A DNA stretch of 64,000 nucleotides. Source: Spirosoma sp. KCTC 42546. Its GTDB lineage: Bacteria > Bacteroidota > Bacteroidia > Cytophagales > Spirosomataceae. Made by a program: the position numbers and the translations under genes. Positions within the stretch are counted from its first letter, which is position 1, and each line of letters opens with the position of its first letter. The notes under the pieces were generated by a model. That model worked only from the letters and a program-made list of their open reading frames with translations. It searched no databases and was not told the DNA's origin. This document shows positions 53,773 through 62,251 of this stretch, piece by piece. The stretch spans positions 7,978,501-8,042,500 of the forward strand of contig NZ_CP041360.1 in NCBI RefSeq assembly GCF_006965485.1. The letters are read 5' to 3'.

Positions 53773-54897
53773 ATGAGAAAAGTTCGTGTTCTGCATGTTA
53801 GTACTGCTCACCAACCGCAAGACCCGCGAATAGTCTTCAAACAATGCCAGACCCTTTCTGAACAATACGAGGTATTTTGTGCCCTACCCAATGCTGATCC
53901 TACTATTGCTCCCGCAATTCATTTTATCCGGTTACCCTACTTCCGACGTGTTATCTGGCGAATTCTGTTGACCTGCCCGTTTATTCTACTTCGATGCCTA
54001 TGGTTACGCCCGAAACTTGTGCATGTGTATGTACCCGAATTTCTGCCATTTGCCTATGTATTTCAACTGCTGGGAGCGAAAGTCATTTATGAAGTACAGG
54101 AAAATCTACACAAAAAAATGCATCTTAAAACCATCAATAATGGTTTTTTGCTGACAACTGTATTCGCTTGGTTTGACCATCTCGCTCGAAAACACTTCTA
54201 CCTGATTTTTACTGAACATGGCTATCTGAATACCTATACAACGCTGGCCAAGCCCCACGAAGTGATCTACAATTATCCATTACTTCCCTTTCTTGAACCA
54301 TTTCAACAGCCCTATAGCCCTAACCTTGCGCAGCCATCGTTTTTCTATATTGGCTGGCTCAGTTTCGAGCGGGCGTTCGATACGCTTGTCGAAGCGCTGG
54401 CTCAACTCAAGACAACTTATCCAAATTTCAATCTGCATTTGTTCGGTCAACGTAGGTTTACTGAACGTGATCTGGCTACGCTTCCTTTTTTTAGTGATGT
54501 TCAGGATAATATACACTTCTATGGCTATACCGATCAACGGATCGCTTTCAAACAGGCCGTTGGTGCAACAGTGGGGCTAGCATTACTTAAACCCGTAGGT
54601 GACTATCCTGAATCGTACCCTACCAAGTTATTTGAATATATGGCCCTGGGTTTACCTGTTATTACCTCAGATTTTACTTTGTATCAAGATATAGTCGAAC
54701 GTCATCAATGCGGATTCTGTGTTTCGCCTTATAAGCCAGCTCAACTTGCAGAAGCACTCATCTACCTGGCGGATCATCCAGATGCAGCGCGACTCATGGG
54801 TCAGCGGGGTTTTAGGGCTGTAGAGCAATTTTACAACTGGACTAGTGAGGCTCGTAAGCTGCTTATTTTTTATGAACGCATACTTTCTGGTGTTTAA
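53773..54897 (+). CDS. Glycosyltransferase (GT4-type)
   Basis: A 374-residue GT-B glycosyltransferase outside the main polysaccharide locus. The N-terminus KVRVLHVSTAHQPQDPRI is followed by YVPEFLPFAYVFQLLGAKVIY. The donor half has FYIGWLSFERAFDTLVEAL, YPTKLFEYMALGLPVI and CGFCVSPYKPAQLAEAL. The motif K-L-F-E-Y-M replaces the common E-x7-E pattern, as in several group 1 transferases. The ATG at 53773 is chosen over upstream alternatives that would extend into the spacer. It may serve lipopolysaccharide or glycolipid synthesis; no partner genes are adjacent. Confidence 0.84.
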   Translation: MRKVRVLHVSTAHQPQDPRIVFKQCQTLSEQYEVFCALPNADPTIAPAIHFIRLPYFRRVIWRILLTCPFILLRCLWLRPKLVHVYVPEFLPFAYVFQLLGAKVIYEVQENLHKKMHLKTINNGFLLTTVFAWFDHLARKHFYLIFTEHGYLNTYTTLAKPHEVIYNYPLLPFLEPFQQPYSPNLAQPSFFYIGWLSFERAFDTLVEALAQLKTTYPNFNLHLFGQRRFTERDLATLPFFSDVQDNIHFYGYTDQRIAFKQAVGATVGLALLKPVGDYPESYPTKLFEYMALGLPVITSDFTLYQDIVERHQCGFCVSPYKPAQLAEALIYLADHPDAARLMGQRGFRAVEQFYNWTSEARKLLIFYERILSGV

Positions 54898-55041
54898 CAA
54901 GCCTGGTATTAGGACAAAAACAAGACATATTGAATAGTTTGTGGTATTGTTCCAATGTTCAATACTACGTTTTCCCGGAAGGATTTAACTTTAGACATTA
55001 ATTAAGGGTTATCTGAGTGATAGCCCAACTTATTTGGCCTG

Positions 55042-55980
55042 ATGTACATTCACGCAGTAAGCCATTACCTACCAACCCAGGTAGTTGGCAACGAACATTT
55101 TACCCAGCTCAATGGCCTGTCCAGCGACTGGATTATCGAACGCACTGGAATTGTGGAGCGACGAAAAGCTGCTCCCGGCGAGAATACGAATACCATGACC
55201 ATTGAGGTTGTTAAGCAACTTCAGGATAAAGCCGATCTCTCCAAAGTTGATTTGATTGTAGGCGGAACCTATACGCCTTACGATACAATTGTTTCCATTG
55301 CTCATGAAGCCCAGCATTATCTCGGTATAGCCGATATTCCAGCGGTTTCAATTTCATCTGCCTGCTCGTCACTTCTTAATGCAATTGAGGTAGTTGAAGG
55401 TTACTTTGCTTTAAATAAAGCCAGTTATGCGCTCGTCATCGTATCGGAGCATAATACGCTTTACTATAATGAACAGGATACTATTTCCGGGCATTTATGG
55501 GGAGATGGTGCAGCAGCCCTACTGATTACAAAGGAACGGCAGAGCGAAGGGGATTTTTCCATTAAAGGCCTCTTGACAGGTGGAGCTGCGCATACACCCA
55601 AAGCGACTACGGGTGTGATGATGAAACCTGCCGATGGTGGTGTTACTATGCCTCACGGACGCGACGTCTTTATTAACGCCTGTCAATACATGCCTAAGGC
55701 TAGCCTACAAGTGCTTGAACGATGCGGCCTGACCCTGGCCGATGTAGATTATATTTTGCCCCACCAGGCTAATCTACGGATATCCAGGAACGTAATGAAC
55801 ACCCTTGGCTTACCAGAAGAGAAACTGATTTCTAATATTCAACGCTACGGAAATACGGGCTGTGCCGGTTGTGCCATCGCACTGTCTGAAAAGTGGGATA
55901 CATTTCAAAAGGGCCAACGGATCGTCATCACCGTGTTCGGGGGCGGTTATTCGTATGGAGCTATGTTGGTAGAAGTATAA
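55042..55980 (+). CDS. 3-oxoacyl-ACP synthase III (FabH-like)
   Basis: A 312-residue beta-ketoacyl-ACP synthase III family enzyme, which condenses an acyl-CoA with malonyl-ACP. The catalytic triad is visible: C108 in ISSACSSLLN, H241 in LPHQANLRI and N271 in YGNTGCAG. Ligand-loop motifs such as GDGAAALLI are present. It may be a specialised KAS III, since no fatty-acid genes (plsX, rpmF) lie beside it, as they do around many housekeeping fabH genes. The last codons form part of a long inverted repeat that continues into the spacer. Confidence 0.9.
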   Translation: MYIHAVSHYLPTQVVGNEHFTQLNGLSSDWIIERTGIVERRKAAPGENTNTMTIEVVKQLQDKADLSKVDLIVGGTYTPYDTIVSIAHEAQHYLGIADIPAVSISSACSSLLNAIEVVEGYFALNKASYALVIVSEHNTLYYNEQDTISGHLWGDGAAALLITKERQSEGDFSIKGLLTGGAAHTPKATTGVMMKPADGGVTMPHGRDVFINACQYMPKASLQVLERCGLTLADVDYILPHQANLRISRNVMNTLGLPEEKLISNIQRYGNTGCAGCAIALSEKWDTFQKGQRIVITVFGGGYSYGAMLVEV

Positions 55981-56076
55981 ATGGAGGAAGGGGAGGAGAA
56001 GGAGTAAAGGGAAAAGGAGCTTTTCACGCCAACCTTTTTTCCTTTACTCCTTCTCTTCCCCTTCCTCCATTTATAC
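55975..56076. repeat. 36-bp inverted repeat acting as bidirectional terminator
   Basis: Arms at 55975-56010 and 56041-56076 match at 35 of 36 positions, around a 30-base loop. Each arm is nearly pure purine on one strand (GGAGGAAGGGG type). The left arm covers the last codon and stop of the FabH-like gene; the right arm stops four bases before the convergent M1 peptidase stop. It would fold into a very stable RNA hairpin in both transcripts. Confidence 0.85.
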
Positions 56077-56080
56077 TCTC

Positions 56081-58054
56081 CTACTGCGCTTCTGCCCGCC
56101 AAACGTTGTTCTTTTCATTGACATCCGGCAGTTTTTCGTCGGGGTCAATAACAACTGTTTTCAGGGGTGAGGTCGAATTGTATTTAAACGTCCAGGAACC
56201 ACCCCGCTGCCAGACTTCTACAGGCAGATTCACACGACCTTTCTTACCGTTAGATTCCGTCACTTCAATTGTAACGGGCATGGCCATTTTTTCGAGGTTT
56301 TCAATCGAGATCAGTGATCCTTTATCAGCCGCGCCGTCAACGTATTTCACTTCTTTAACGCTTTGGTCTAGTTTCCAGGTCTCGTAGAAGAATCCTCGCC
56401 AGAACCAGCCTAAATCTTCACCAGCGCCATCTTCAATGCTGCGGAAGAAATCATAGGGAGTCGGGTGTTTGAACGCCCAGCGATTTACGTAATTTCGGAA
56501 GGCAAAGTCGAAGCGATCAGGACCGAGAATTACATCACGTAGAAGTTTCAGCCCCATACCTGGCTTGTAATAGGCCAGAATACCCAAAGCCCTTGCCTGC
56601 TGAACATCAGGGATGGTCATGATTGGCTCGGCAGGGTAGAATAAGGCGGGTGCCAGATCGTGCATCGTGCCGCGCTCGCGGTTGTATTCGCCCTTATTGA
56701 AATTAGCCGTCGAAAGAGTATTGATAAAGGTATTGAAACCTTCGTCCATCCAGGGAAACTTACGCTCGTTGTTTCCCACAATCATCGGGAACCAGTTATG
56801 GCCAAACTCGTGGTCTGTTACTCCCCAAAGTGCATCTTTCTTGTCTTTATGATCACAGAAAATAATTCCGGGATACTCCATACCACCCACTATACCCGCC
56901 ACATTCGTCGCTACAGGGTAGCTGAATTCATACAGGTATTTTGAATAGTACTCAACGCACCCTTTCACGTACTCCGTTGAGCGATTCCAGGAATCATTGG
57001 TTGCACTTTCGGCTGGGTAAACTGATTGGGCGAGGGCCGCTTTACCACTTGGCAGATTCATTTTGGCAGCATCCCATACAAAGGCGCGTGACGAAGCCCA
57101 GGCTACGTCGCGCGTATTCAGGCAACGGAATTTCCAGGTCAGTGTACCAGACTTTTTCGGGCGGCTATTCGCATTCGTCACCTCATCTTTTCCCCGAATA
57201 ATTACGGTTTGATCACTTTTACGGGCCTGATCCAGTCGTTTAATCTGTTCGGCAGTCAGCACGTCGTTTGGATTCAGTAATTCACCGGAACCTACCACAA
57301 TATGATCCCAGGGAGCCGTAACGGTGTATTCATAATCGCCGTAGTCGAGGTAGAACTCACCTGCACCCAGATAAGGAAGCACGTTCCAGCCTTCGATGTC
57401 ATCATATACACACATACGTGGGTACCATTGGGCAATCTCATAGATTATTCCATCCTTACGCTGAAGCTGACCCATCCGGTCGGAGCCGTATTCTGGAATT
57501 TTGAAGCTATAGGCCACTTTGACTTTTACAACGTCACCCTTTGGTTTTACGGGTTCGGCCAGGCGCACCTGCATACGGGTATCCGTAATTTCGTAAGGAG
57601 TTGCCACAAACTTGCCCTTGCCCTCATCGACGGTTACGCTTGAGATAGTCAGTCCACCCGCAAAGCCCAGATTCCCAAATCGGCCACCCGAAACAGGTGT
57701 CGTTTTAGCCGCCCGTGAGGTATCGCTAAAGGCATTCTGATCCAATTGAAGCCACAAGTAGGCTAGGGCCTCGGGGGAGTTATTTTTGTAGGTAATCGTC
57801 ACTTCGCCCGTAATGGTATTTTTCTGATCATCGAGCGTAACGTTGATCTGATAATCTGACCGATTCTGCCAGTAATTAGGCCCAGGTGCACCACTACCGG
57901 TACGATAGTCATTCCCAGGCTGCATGTTAAATAACGGGTGGAATAGCGCAAGAGGGTCATATTTTGAACCCGGCGCGGGTGTTGATGAAGACGTTTGAGC
58001 GAAGGATGGTAAGCTTAGCAACCACAATCCAGCCCAGAGAATGATTCTTTTCAT
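56081..58054 (-). CDS. M1 family zinc metallopeptidase
   Basis: A 657-residue exported aminopeptidase-type enzyme. After a signal peptide ([19 protein letters not shown]) come the beta-rich N-terminal domain and the catalytic domain. The zinc motif is HEFGH near residue 416, with the third ligand Glu in WMDEGFNTF. The exopeptidase-type G-x-M-E-N motif appears as [10 protein letters not shown] near residue 388, so Tyr replaces Asn, a variation seen in this Bacteroidetes group. No T9SS sorting domain is visible at the C-terminus, so the protein probably stays periplasmic. Convergent with the FabH-like gene. Confidence 0.9.
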   Translation of the reverse strand: MKRIILWAGLWLLSLPSFAQTSSSTPAPGSKYDPLALFHPLFNMQPGNDYRTGSGAPGPNYWQNRSDYQINVTLDDQKNTITGEVTITYKNNSPEALAYLWLQLDQNAFSDTSRAAKTTPVSGGRFGNLGFAGGLTISSVTVDEGKGKFVATPYEITDTRMQVRLAEPVKPKGDVVKVKVAYSFKIPEYGSDRMGQLQRKDGIIYEIAQWYPRMCVYDDIEGWNVLPYLGAGEFYLDYGDYEYTVTAPWDHIVVGSGELLNPNDVLTAEQIKRLDQARKSDQTVIIRGKDEVTNANSRPKKSGTLTWKFRCLNTRDVAWASSRAFVWDAAKMNLPSGKAALAQSVYPAESATNDSWNRSTEYVKGCVEYYSKYLYEFSYPVATNVAGIVGGMEYPGIIFCDHKDKKDALWGVTDHEFGHNWFPMIVGNNERKFPWMDEGFNTFINTLSTANFNKGEYNRERGTMHDLAPALFYPAEPIMTIPDVQQARALGILAYYKPGMGLKLLRDVILGPDRFDFAFRNYVNRWAFKHPTPYDFFRSIEDGAGEDLGWFWRGFFYETWKLDQSVKEVKYVDGAADKGSLISIENLEKMAMPVTIEVTESNGKKGRVNLPVEVWQRGGSWTFKYNSTSPLKTVVIDPDEKLPDVNEKNNVWRAEAQ

Positions 58055-58125
58055 GAAGTTCTGGTACGTAACAACTGTATTATTTACTACAAATAACGCG
58101 ATAAAGCCCTAAAATCAGCTAGTTG

Positions 58126-58734
58126 CTATAAAGACAGGTGCCAATTGATGCCATGATGAACAAGCAGGAAAAGAAATAAGCCGATCCAAAGGATGTCGAC
58201 AAAATGCCAATAAAGCGTAATTAGTTTGATTTTAAGCCGGTTTGGTGGATTTACGCTATATACAAATGAGTCGATATAGGGTCGGCGGAGTAGGGCTTCT
58301 CCCAAAATAATCCCAAGGAAAATTAGACCAACCAGAATGTGAAGCAAATGAATTCCGGATATAATGTAGATGAATCCGCCTGCCGGGTTGCTCTTTAGTC
58401 CAATACCAGCCAGGACCATTTGCCGCCAACCCCAGCCTTGTAATAGCATAAAGAGAATCCCCAATCCAAGTGTAGTGGCTAAATTAGTTCGGTAGCTTGC
58501 GAAGCGTTCGTGCCGGAATGCCAATGTGGCATTGTTGAGTGTAAAGCTGCTCAGCATGATCACGACGGTACTGATTAAAAAGACAGTAGGCAGCTTTATT
58601 GTGGCCCACCCTGATCCAGTCCGACGAACTACATAGGCCACCAACAACATCGTGAAAATCATTACACTACTGGCAATACCCATCCAGACCATAAAACGGA
58701 ACGGCTCTCGCCGTTTGGTCACGAAATTGCTCAT
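58126..58734 (-). CDS. Cytochrome c oxidase subunit III
   Basis: A 202-residue membrane protein with five predicted helices, matching the short form of heme-copper oxidase subunit III. It shows GIHLLHILVGLIFLGIILGEA near the middle of the C-terminal half and ends LYWHFVDILWIGLFLFLLVHHG, the classic signature. It should stabilise the proton-pumping oxidase. No other oxidase subunit is in the window, so it is a lone copy apart from the main cox operon, which is not unusual in this phylum. Confidence 0.9.
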   Translation of the reverse strand: MSNFVTKRREPFRFMVWMGIASSVMIFTMLLVAYVVRRTGSGWATIKLPTVFLISTVVIMLSSFTLNNATLAFRHERFASYRTNLATTLGLGILFMLLQGWGWRQMVLAGIGLKSNPAGGFIYIISGIHLLHILVGLIFLGIILGEALLRRPYIDSFVYSVNPPNRLKIKLITLYWHFVDILWIGLFLFLLVHHGINWHLSL

Positions 58735-58839
58735 AGAGTGCTTAATAATTGGTAATGCGCTGTTGGTAGTTCCACAAGGCTGCCCGTTTCAGGCTTAGTA
58801 GTCCGACATACACTACGAACCACAAACTACAAACTTTTT

Positions 58840-59646
58840 TTATAATTCTCCTTTCCAAACGCGGTAGGCCGAAAATTGGTTTGGGGTAACAATAGGGGTA
58901 TTGAAAATTCCGTACACCGTTGATCCCGAACCGCTCATGCTAGCGTATACAGCTCCAGCCTCATAAAGCTGCTGCTTAATCTGAGCCAAAACCGGATATC
59001 GGGGAAACAGGCTATCTTCAAAATCATTATGCACCGTATCGCGCCAGCTATCAATCGGCATTTGTAATTGCTCGGACAACGAGATTTCAGGTTGGCGAGG
59101 TCGAACACCAGCGTAGGCCTCGGCGGTGGAAATAGCCAGATTTGGGTAAACGAGCACGATATGGTAGCCCGTCAGGTCAAGCGGAATCTCCGAAAATACA
59201 TCGCCTTTTTCTACACAATACAACGGCCGATTCTGGATAAAAAAAGCGCAGTCACTGCCAAGCTGACGGGCATAATCTTCCAATTGGGAAACACTCAGCC
59301 CCAACCCAAATTGTTCATTAAGTGATCTCAATACAAAAGCTGCATCAGCGGAACCTCCACCTAGTCCAGCCCCAATCGGTACAAGTTTATGGAGGTGCAT
59401 TTGAACAGGTGGAAGATCAACGTCGGCTTTCAATAGTGAATAAGCCCGAACACAAAGATTGCCCTGGAGATCGCCGGGAATGAGTAAACCGCTACTACTA
59501 AAGCTAAATTTATCAGCCGGAATTATTTCCAGCACATCACCCCAACTAACGGGATAAAAGCACGATTGCAGGTTATGAAAGCCGTCAGACCGCTTTTCAG
59601 TGATCCGTAAGCCGAGGTTGATTTTGCAGGAAGGGAATGTAAGCAT
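58840..59646 (-). CDS. ispE: 4-diphosphocytidyl-2-C-methyl-D-erythritol kinase
   Basis: GHMP kinase of the non-mevalonate isoprenoid pathway, phosphorylating CDP-methylerythritol. The protein has 268 residues from the ATG at 59646 and opens with FPSCKINLGLRITEKRSDGFHN, split by the substrate-binding Lys and Asn. The GHMP ATP-binding motif is PIGAGLGGGSADAAF. The C-terminal SMSGSGSTVYGIF is the conserved glycine-rich loop. Length is slightly short but normal for Bacteroidetes. The frame is open to 59700; the ATG at 59646 removes an implausible Ser/His-rich leader. Confidence 0.93.
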   Translation of the reverse strand: MLTFPSCKINLGLRITEKRSDGFHNLQSCFYPVSWGDVLEIIPADKFSFSSSGLLIPGDLQGNLCVRAYSLLKADVDLPPVQMHLHKLVPIGAGLGGGSADAAFVLRSLNEQFGLGLSVSQLEDYARQLGSDCAFFIQNRPLYCVEKGDVFSEIPLDLTGYHIVLVYPNLAISTAEAYAGVRPRQPEISLSEQLQMPIDSWRDTVHNDFEDSLFPRYPVLAQIKQQLYEAGAVYASMSGSGSTVYGIFNTPIVTPNQFSAYRVWKGEL

Positions 59647-59786
59647 TAATGATGAATGATGCGAAATAGAGAAACATCGCTCCGGCAACCCGGTCATCAA
59701 ATTTAACTTTATTCGTTAATTCATAAAAGAAATAGCCTATAAAAAGCACATAGTGGACAAGGCCCGAGGAATCTTTGCAAAACGAC

Positions 59787-60185
59787 TTAATCAAATATAA
59801 TTTCCTCTTGCTTAAGCCGATCTTGATATAATAAGGAAAGATTATAGTAAAAACTATGCTCTTTCACTTCTCCGATAAGCTCATCAAAGAGCAAAAAAAA
59901 CATCATAAATGATTGAGTTTCATCAGCATAGTTTTCAGCCCAAATAGTAAGTGCCCAACCTGCTTGCGCTGGTACAGGTCTATCATAGTACTTTGCTACC
60001 AAATCACTAAAAGCAGTTTCATCGAAGCTATTGTTTTCTATAATGCTATGCATTGATAATCCTTTTCTATAACCATTAATATACGAAGCCAATTGAAGTA
60101 TAGACAGTTTACCAATAAACATAGCAGGTCTTCTTCTGAATTCCTCAGAACGCAGAAGTTCGTAAAGCGTGTTCGTTTCTTTCAT
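59787..60185 (-). CDS. Small cytosolic protein, probable immunity protein (copy 2)
   Basis: A 132-residue protein of unrecognised family without signal peptide or membrane segment. It shares the block LRSEEFRRRPAMFIGK exactly with the gene just upstream, and further matches (YINGYRKGL, PAQAGW, IWAENYADE, FFLLFDELIGE) show they are tandem paralogues. It begins 9 bases after its neighbour's stop. Because the two follow a gene for a lipoprotein with a toxin-like domain, an immunity role is the best guess. Other functions of this acidic protein family cannot be excluded. Confidence 0.72.
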   Translation of the reverse strand: MKETNTLYELLRSEEFRRRPAMFIGKLSILQLASYINGYRKGLSMHSIIENNSFDETAFSDLVAKYYDRPVPAQAGWALTIWAENYADETQSFMMFFLLFDELIGEVKEHSFYYNLSLLYQDRLKQEEIIFD

Positions 60186-60194
60186 TTGTTTATT

Positions 60195-60566
60195 TTATTT
60201 TCTATATGGAGCCAAAAGATTTTCGTAGTACGTATCTTCTTTCTTTTCTCCGAAAAATTCATCAAAAAGGCGAAAAAAATCTCTAAATGACTGATATTCA
60301 TCACCATAATTCTCAGACCAAATATTTTTATCCCATCCTGCTTGCGCCGGTCTATTATAACGTTCTGCAACAAAATCACCAAAGGCATTACTATTAAAAA
60401 TATTGTTATCCTCCTCAATGTTGTGTATCAATAAGGACATTCTATAGCCATCTGTATAAGCTCTAAGCTCAAAAATTGAAATTTTTCCGATAAACATAGC
60501 CGGTCTCCTTCTAAATTCCTCAGAACGAAGGAAATTATAAATGCTATCTATTTTATTGATTTCCAT
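60195..60566 (-). CDS. Small cytosolic protein, probable immunity protein (copy 1)
   Basis: A 123-residue acidic protein, paralogue of the next gene downstream. Besides the shared LRSEEFRRRPAMFIGK block it has AYTDGYRMSLLI, RPAQAGW, IWSENYGDE and FFRLFDEFFGEKKE. The ATG at 60566 is chosen; the frame is open to 60626, but that would overlap a hairpin. It lies 106 bases after the stop of the toxin-like gene, with a perfect inverted repeat between, so it may also be expressed alone. The RRPAMFIG motif resembles a GyrB loop by chance; the rest does not. Confidence 0.72.
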   Translation of the reverse strand: MEINKIDSIYNFLRSEEFRRRPAMFIGKISIFELRAYTDGYRMSLLIHNIEEDNNIFNSNAFGDFVAERYNRPAQAGWDKNIWSENYGDEYQSFRDFFRLFDEFFGEKKEDTYYENLLAPYRK

Positions 60567-60611
60567 ACTCAACAAAAGTTTACAAGAATGTAGATAAGTA
60601 AAATTTATAAG

Positions 60612-60668
60612 TATTAAAATAGCCAAACAGCAGTAGAATCTATTCGTGGCTGTTTGGCTATTTTAATA
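60612..60668 (-). terminator. Perfect 19-bp inverted repeat between toxin-like and immunity-like genes
   Basis: Arms at 60612-60630 and 60650-60668 are exactly complementary (CTGTTTGGCTATTTTAATA type) around a 19-base loop, starting five bases after the toxin-like stop. The stem ends in an A/T-rich stretch, so it likely terminates or attenuates the toxin-like transcript. Confidence 0.65.
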
Positions 60669-60672
60669 AATT

Positions 60673-61773
60673 TCAGAAATCCGAAGACGTCACGACTAAG
60701 GTACTAGGGGCTGCCAAAGCGCCACGCCATGAATTGTAGTCAACTCCACCTGAATTTAAATTATCAAATACTGTATCGCCTACTTGTATGGCCTGATGAT
60801 AACCATTCGTTGCAATTGGCACATTACCAGATTGATATAAATCACTCATAATATTTTGATTTGGAACGGTGGTTCTAACTTCCAACAGTTTCCCACTAAT
60901 ATTGTTCATTTGCATAGTCTTTTTCAAAGCATTGGCAAATGGTACGCATTGCAAATTTTGCTTGTATGCTTGTGGTACTTTAGCGGCCAGCTTTCTTGCT
61001 TTTTCAACGGGTGATTCTGCTGCATTAAATCCTACAATACTTGAATAGCCATTACCATCACTTGAACCTGAACTTGCAAAACAACTTGTTGAAGAATACA
61101 AAAAATTACAACCTTGGTAATTCATGACTTCACCGCTTGACGATAAGTTTTCAGATGGACATGAATAATAAGATGTTTCGTAACAATCTAATAATAACCT
61201 TGCATTCTTGGTATCAGTTATCTTACCTATAAGTTTATTATTATCATAAATATATCCTTTGGCTATGTTTCCCTCCCAGTCTTTTACTTGTATGATTCCA
61301 CTAAAAGAAACATTTTTCTTCATGTAGTTTGATTGGAATACATATTCTTCTTCTGGAATAATACTCACTATTTCCTCTACATACTTGTTATCTTTATCCT
61401 TGTAAACTAAAAGATAGTTTAACGAATTTAATGACATTGTTGCTTTGGGACTCTGCTTACTGGTGTTCTTATTTTTTATAAAAGATACTGAATAGTTTTG
61501 CTGATAGATCAACGGTGTAACCACTGCTTCGCCAAATTCAAAATCCAGATACAGAGCCCGATTCCAGTTTGGTGTTTTAGCATTCTCTGAGCTTTGGCGA
61601 GAATTTGCACTAGTATGTTTTTCAACAAACCACTGTTGAGCATTTTCTATAGATAATTCTTCTGATTTATTCTCCCGAAGCGAATCGACTATGTCAAAAC
61701 TTTTCTGACATGAAAATAGAAATAGAAGGGTGAGAATGGTAAAACACCTTGGAATAAAGTTGTTTACTCTCAT
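60673..61773 (-). CDS. Lipoprotein with C-terminal papain-like toxin domain (putative secreted toxin)
   Basis: A 366-residue protein beginning with a lipoprotein signal (LTLLFLFSC, lipidated Cys at 22). A long N-terminal part (about 23-245) is of the kind found in Bacteroidetes surface lipoproteins (SIENAQQWFVEKH, NYMKKNVSFSGIIQVKDWEG). After a Ser/Gly-rich hinge with several Cys comes a C-terminal domain of about 100 residues. It has C276 in NLQCVPFANALKK, H326 in NGYHQAIQVGD and an acid/Asn near 337 (VFDNL), the order of a papain-fold toxin protease or deamidase. The ATG at 61773 is the start that begins the lipoprotein signal. Two small paralogous genes follow, as expected for cognate immunity. 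Activity and delivery route are inferred. Confidence 0.7.
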   Translation of the reverse strand: MRVNNFIPRCFTILTLLFLFSCQKSFDIVDSLRENKSEELSIENAQQWFVEKHTSANSRQSSENAKTPNWNRALYLDFEFGEAVVTPLIYQQNYSVSFIKNKNTSKQSPKATMSLNSLNYLLVYKDKDNKYVEEIVSIIPEEEYVFQSNYMKKNVSFSGIIQVKDWEGNIAKGYIYDNNKLIGKITDTKNARLLLDCYETSYYSCPSENLSSSGEVMNYQGCNFLYSSTSCFASSGSSDGNGYSSIVGFNAAESPVEKARKLAAKVPQAYKQNLQCVPFANALKKTMQMNNISGKLLEVRTTVPNQNIMSDLYQSGNVPIATNGYHQAIQVGDTVFDNLNSGGVDYNSWRGALAAPSTLVVTSSDF

Positions 61774-62233
61774 GATTTCAATGATTAAGAAATTAGTGTA
61801 GTTAAGCTTACGATCAGATACTTGCTTTATTCGATAGATTGGATAGTAAATAAAGCACATTTAGTGAATAAAATTTGTATCCGTTTTTTTATCAGCGTTG
61901 GACGAATGGTTTACAGTCTCGTCACAATCTTTTTGTCGAATTTCTAAACACTGAGCGAATTTTTCGTTCTATTTACATAGAAAGAGCGGGGAAACTTCAG
62001 AATCGAAGGTGGTGCAACCTCACGTTACACAACGACAATTATATGGAAGGGTTAATTTAATCGGACTGTTCGTTCGATTATTTTTAGAATCAGGGCTTTC
62101 TTATCGAATACCGTAACCGAGTGGCTAGTGCCCCATGAAATAATATAATATATAATACAAAGACAGGCTAATACATCTCTTTAAAGATGATTGAGATGTA
62201 AGATGTGGACAGATTTACTTTATAGCCACAACT
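61774..62233. other. AT-rich intergenic region upstream of the toxin-like gene
   Basis: About 460 bases without a convincing gene. It should contain the toxin promoter, but no clear Bacteroidetes-type promoter was recognised. A hairpin (ACATCTC at 62173-62179 with GAGATGT at 62193-62199) lies near the end of the OmpA gene. A 61-codon ORF at 61875-62060 on the plus strand has no supporting feature. Confidence 0.55.
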
Positions 62234-62251
62234 TTACTTTATCGCCACAAC
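62214..62251 (-). repeat. Tandem 19-bp duplication across the OmpA-family stop codon
   Basis: Units 62214-62232 and 62233-62251 differ at one base. The second carries the final codons (KVVAIK and stop); the first repeats the same codons and a stop just beyond the gene end. Confidence 0.85.

Noticed and set aside
55893..56387. A 164-codon plus-strand ORF over the FabH end and the long inverted repeat.
   Set aside because: It crosses the terminator repeat and runs antisense into the M1 peptidase gene. The purine-rich repeat keeps the frame open.
59597..59794. A 65-codon minus-strand ORF with two hydrophobic stretches between the immunity-like gene and ispE.
   Set aside because: It starts at TTG, overlaps both neighbours (about 50 bases into ispE) and has no recognisable motif. 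It could be a real small membrane protein, but the support is too weak.
60195..60566. The RRPAMFIG stretch in the small paralogues resembles the GyrB ATPase motif.
   Set aside because: Only a few residues match and no other GHKL ATPase motif is present in these short proteins.
61875..62060. A 61-codon plus-strand ORF in the spacer next to the toxin-like gene.
   Set aside because: No motif, no ribosome-binding site and no neighbouring partner; considered as a possible antitoxin but unsupported.
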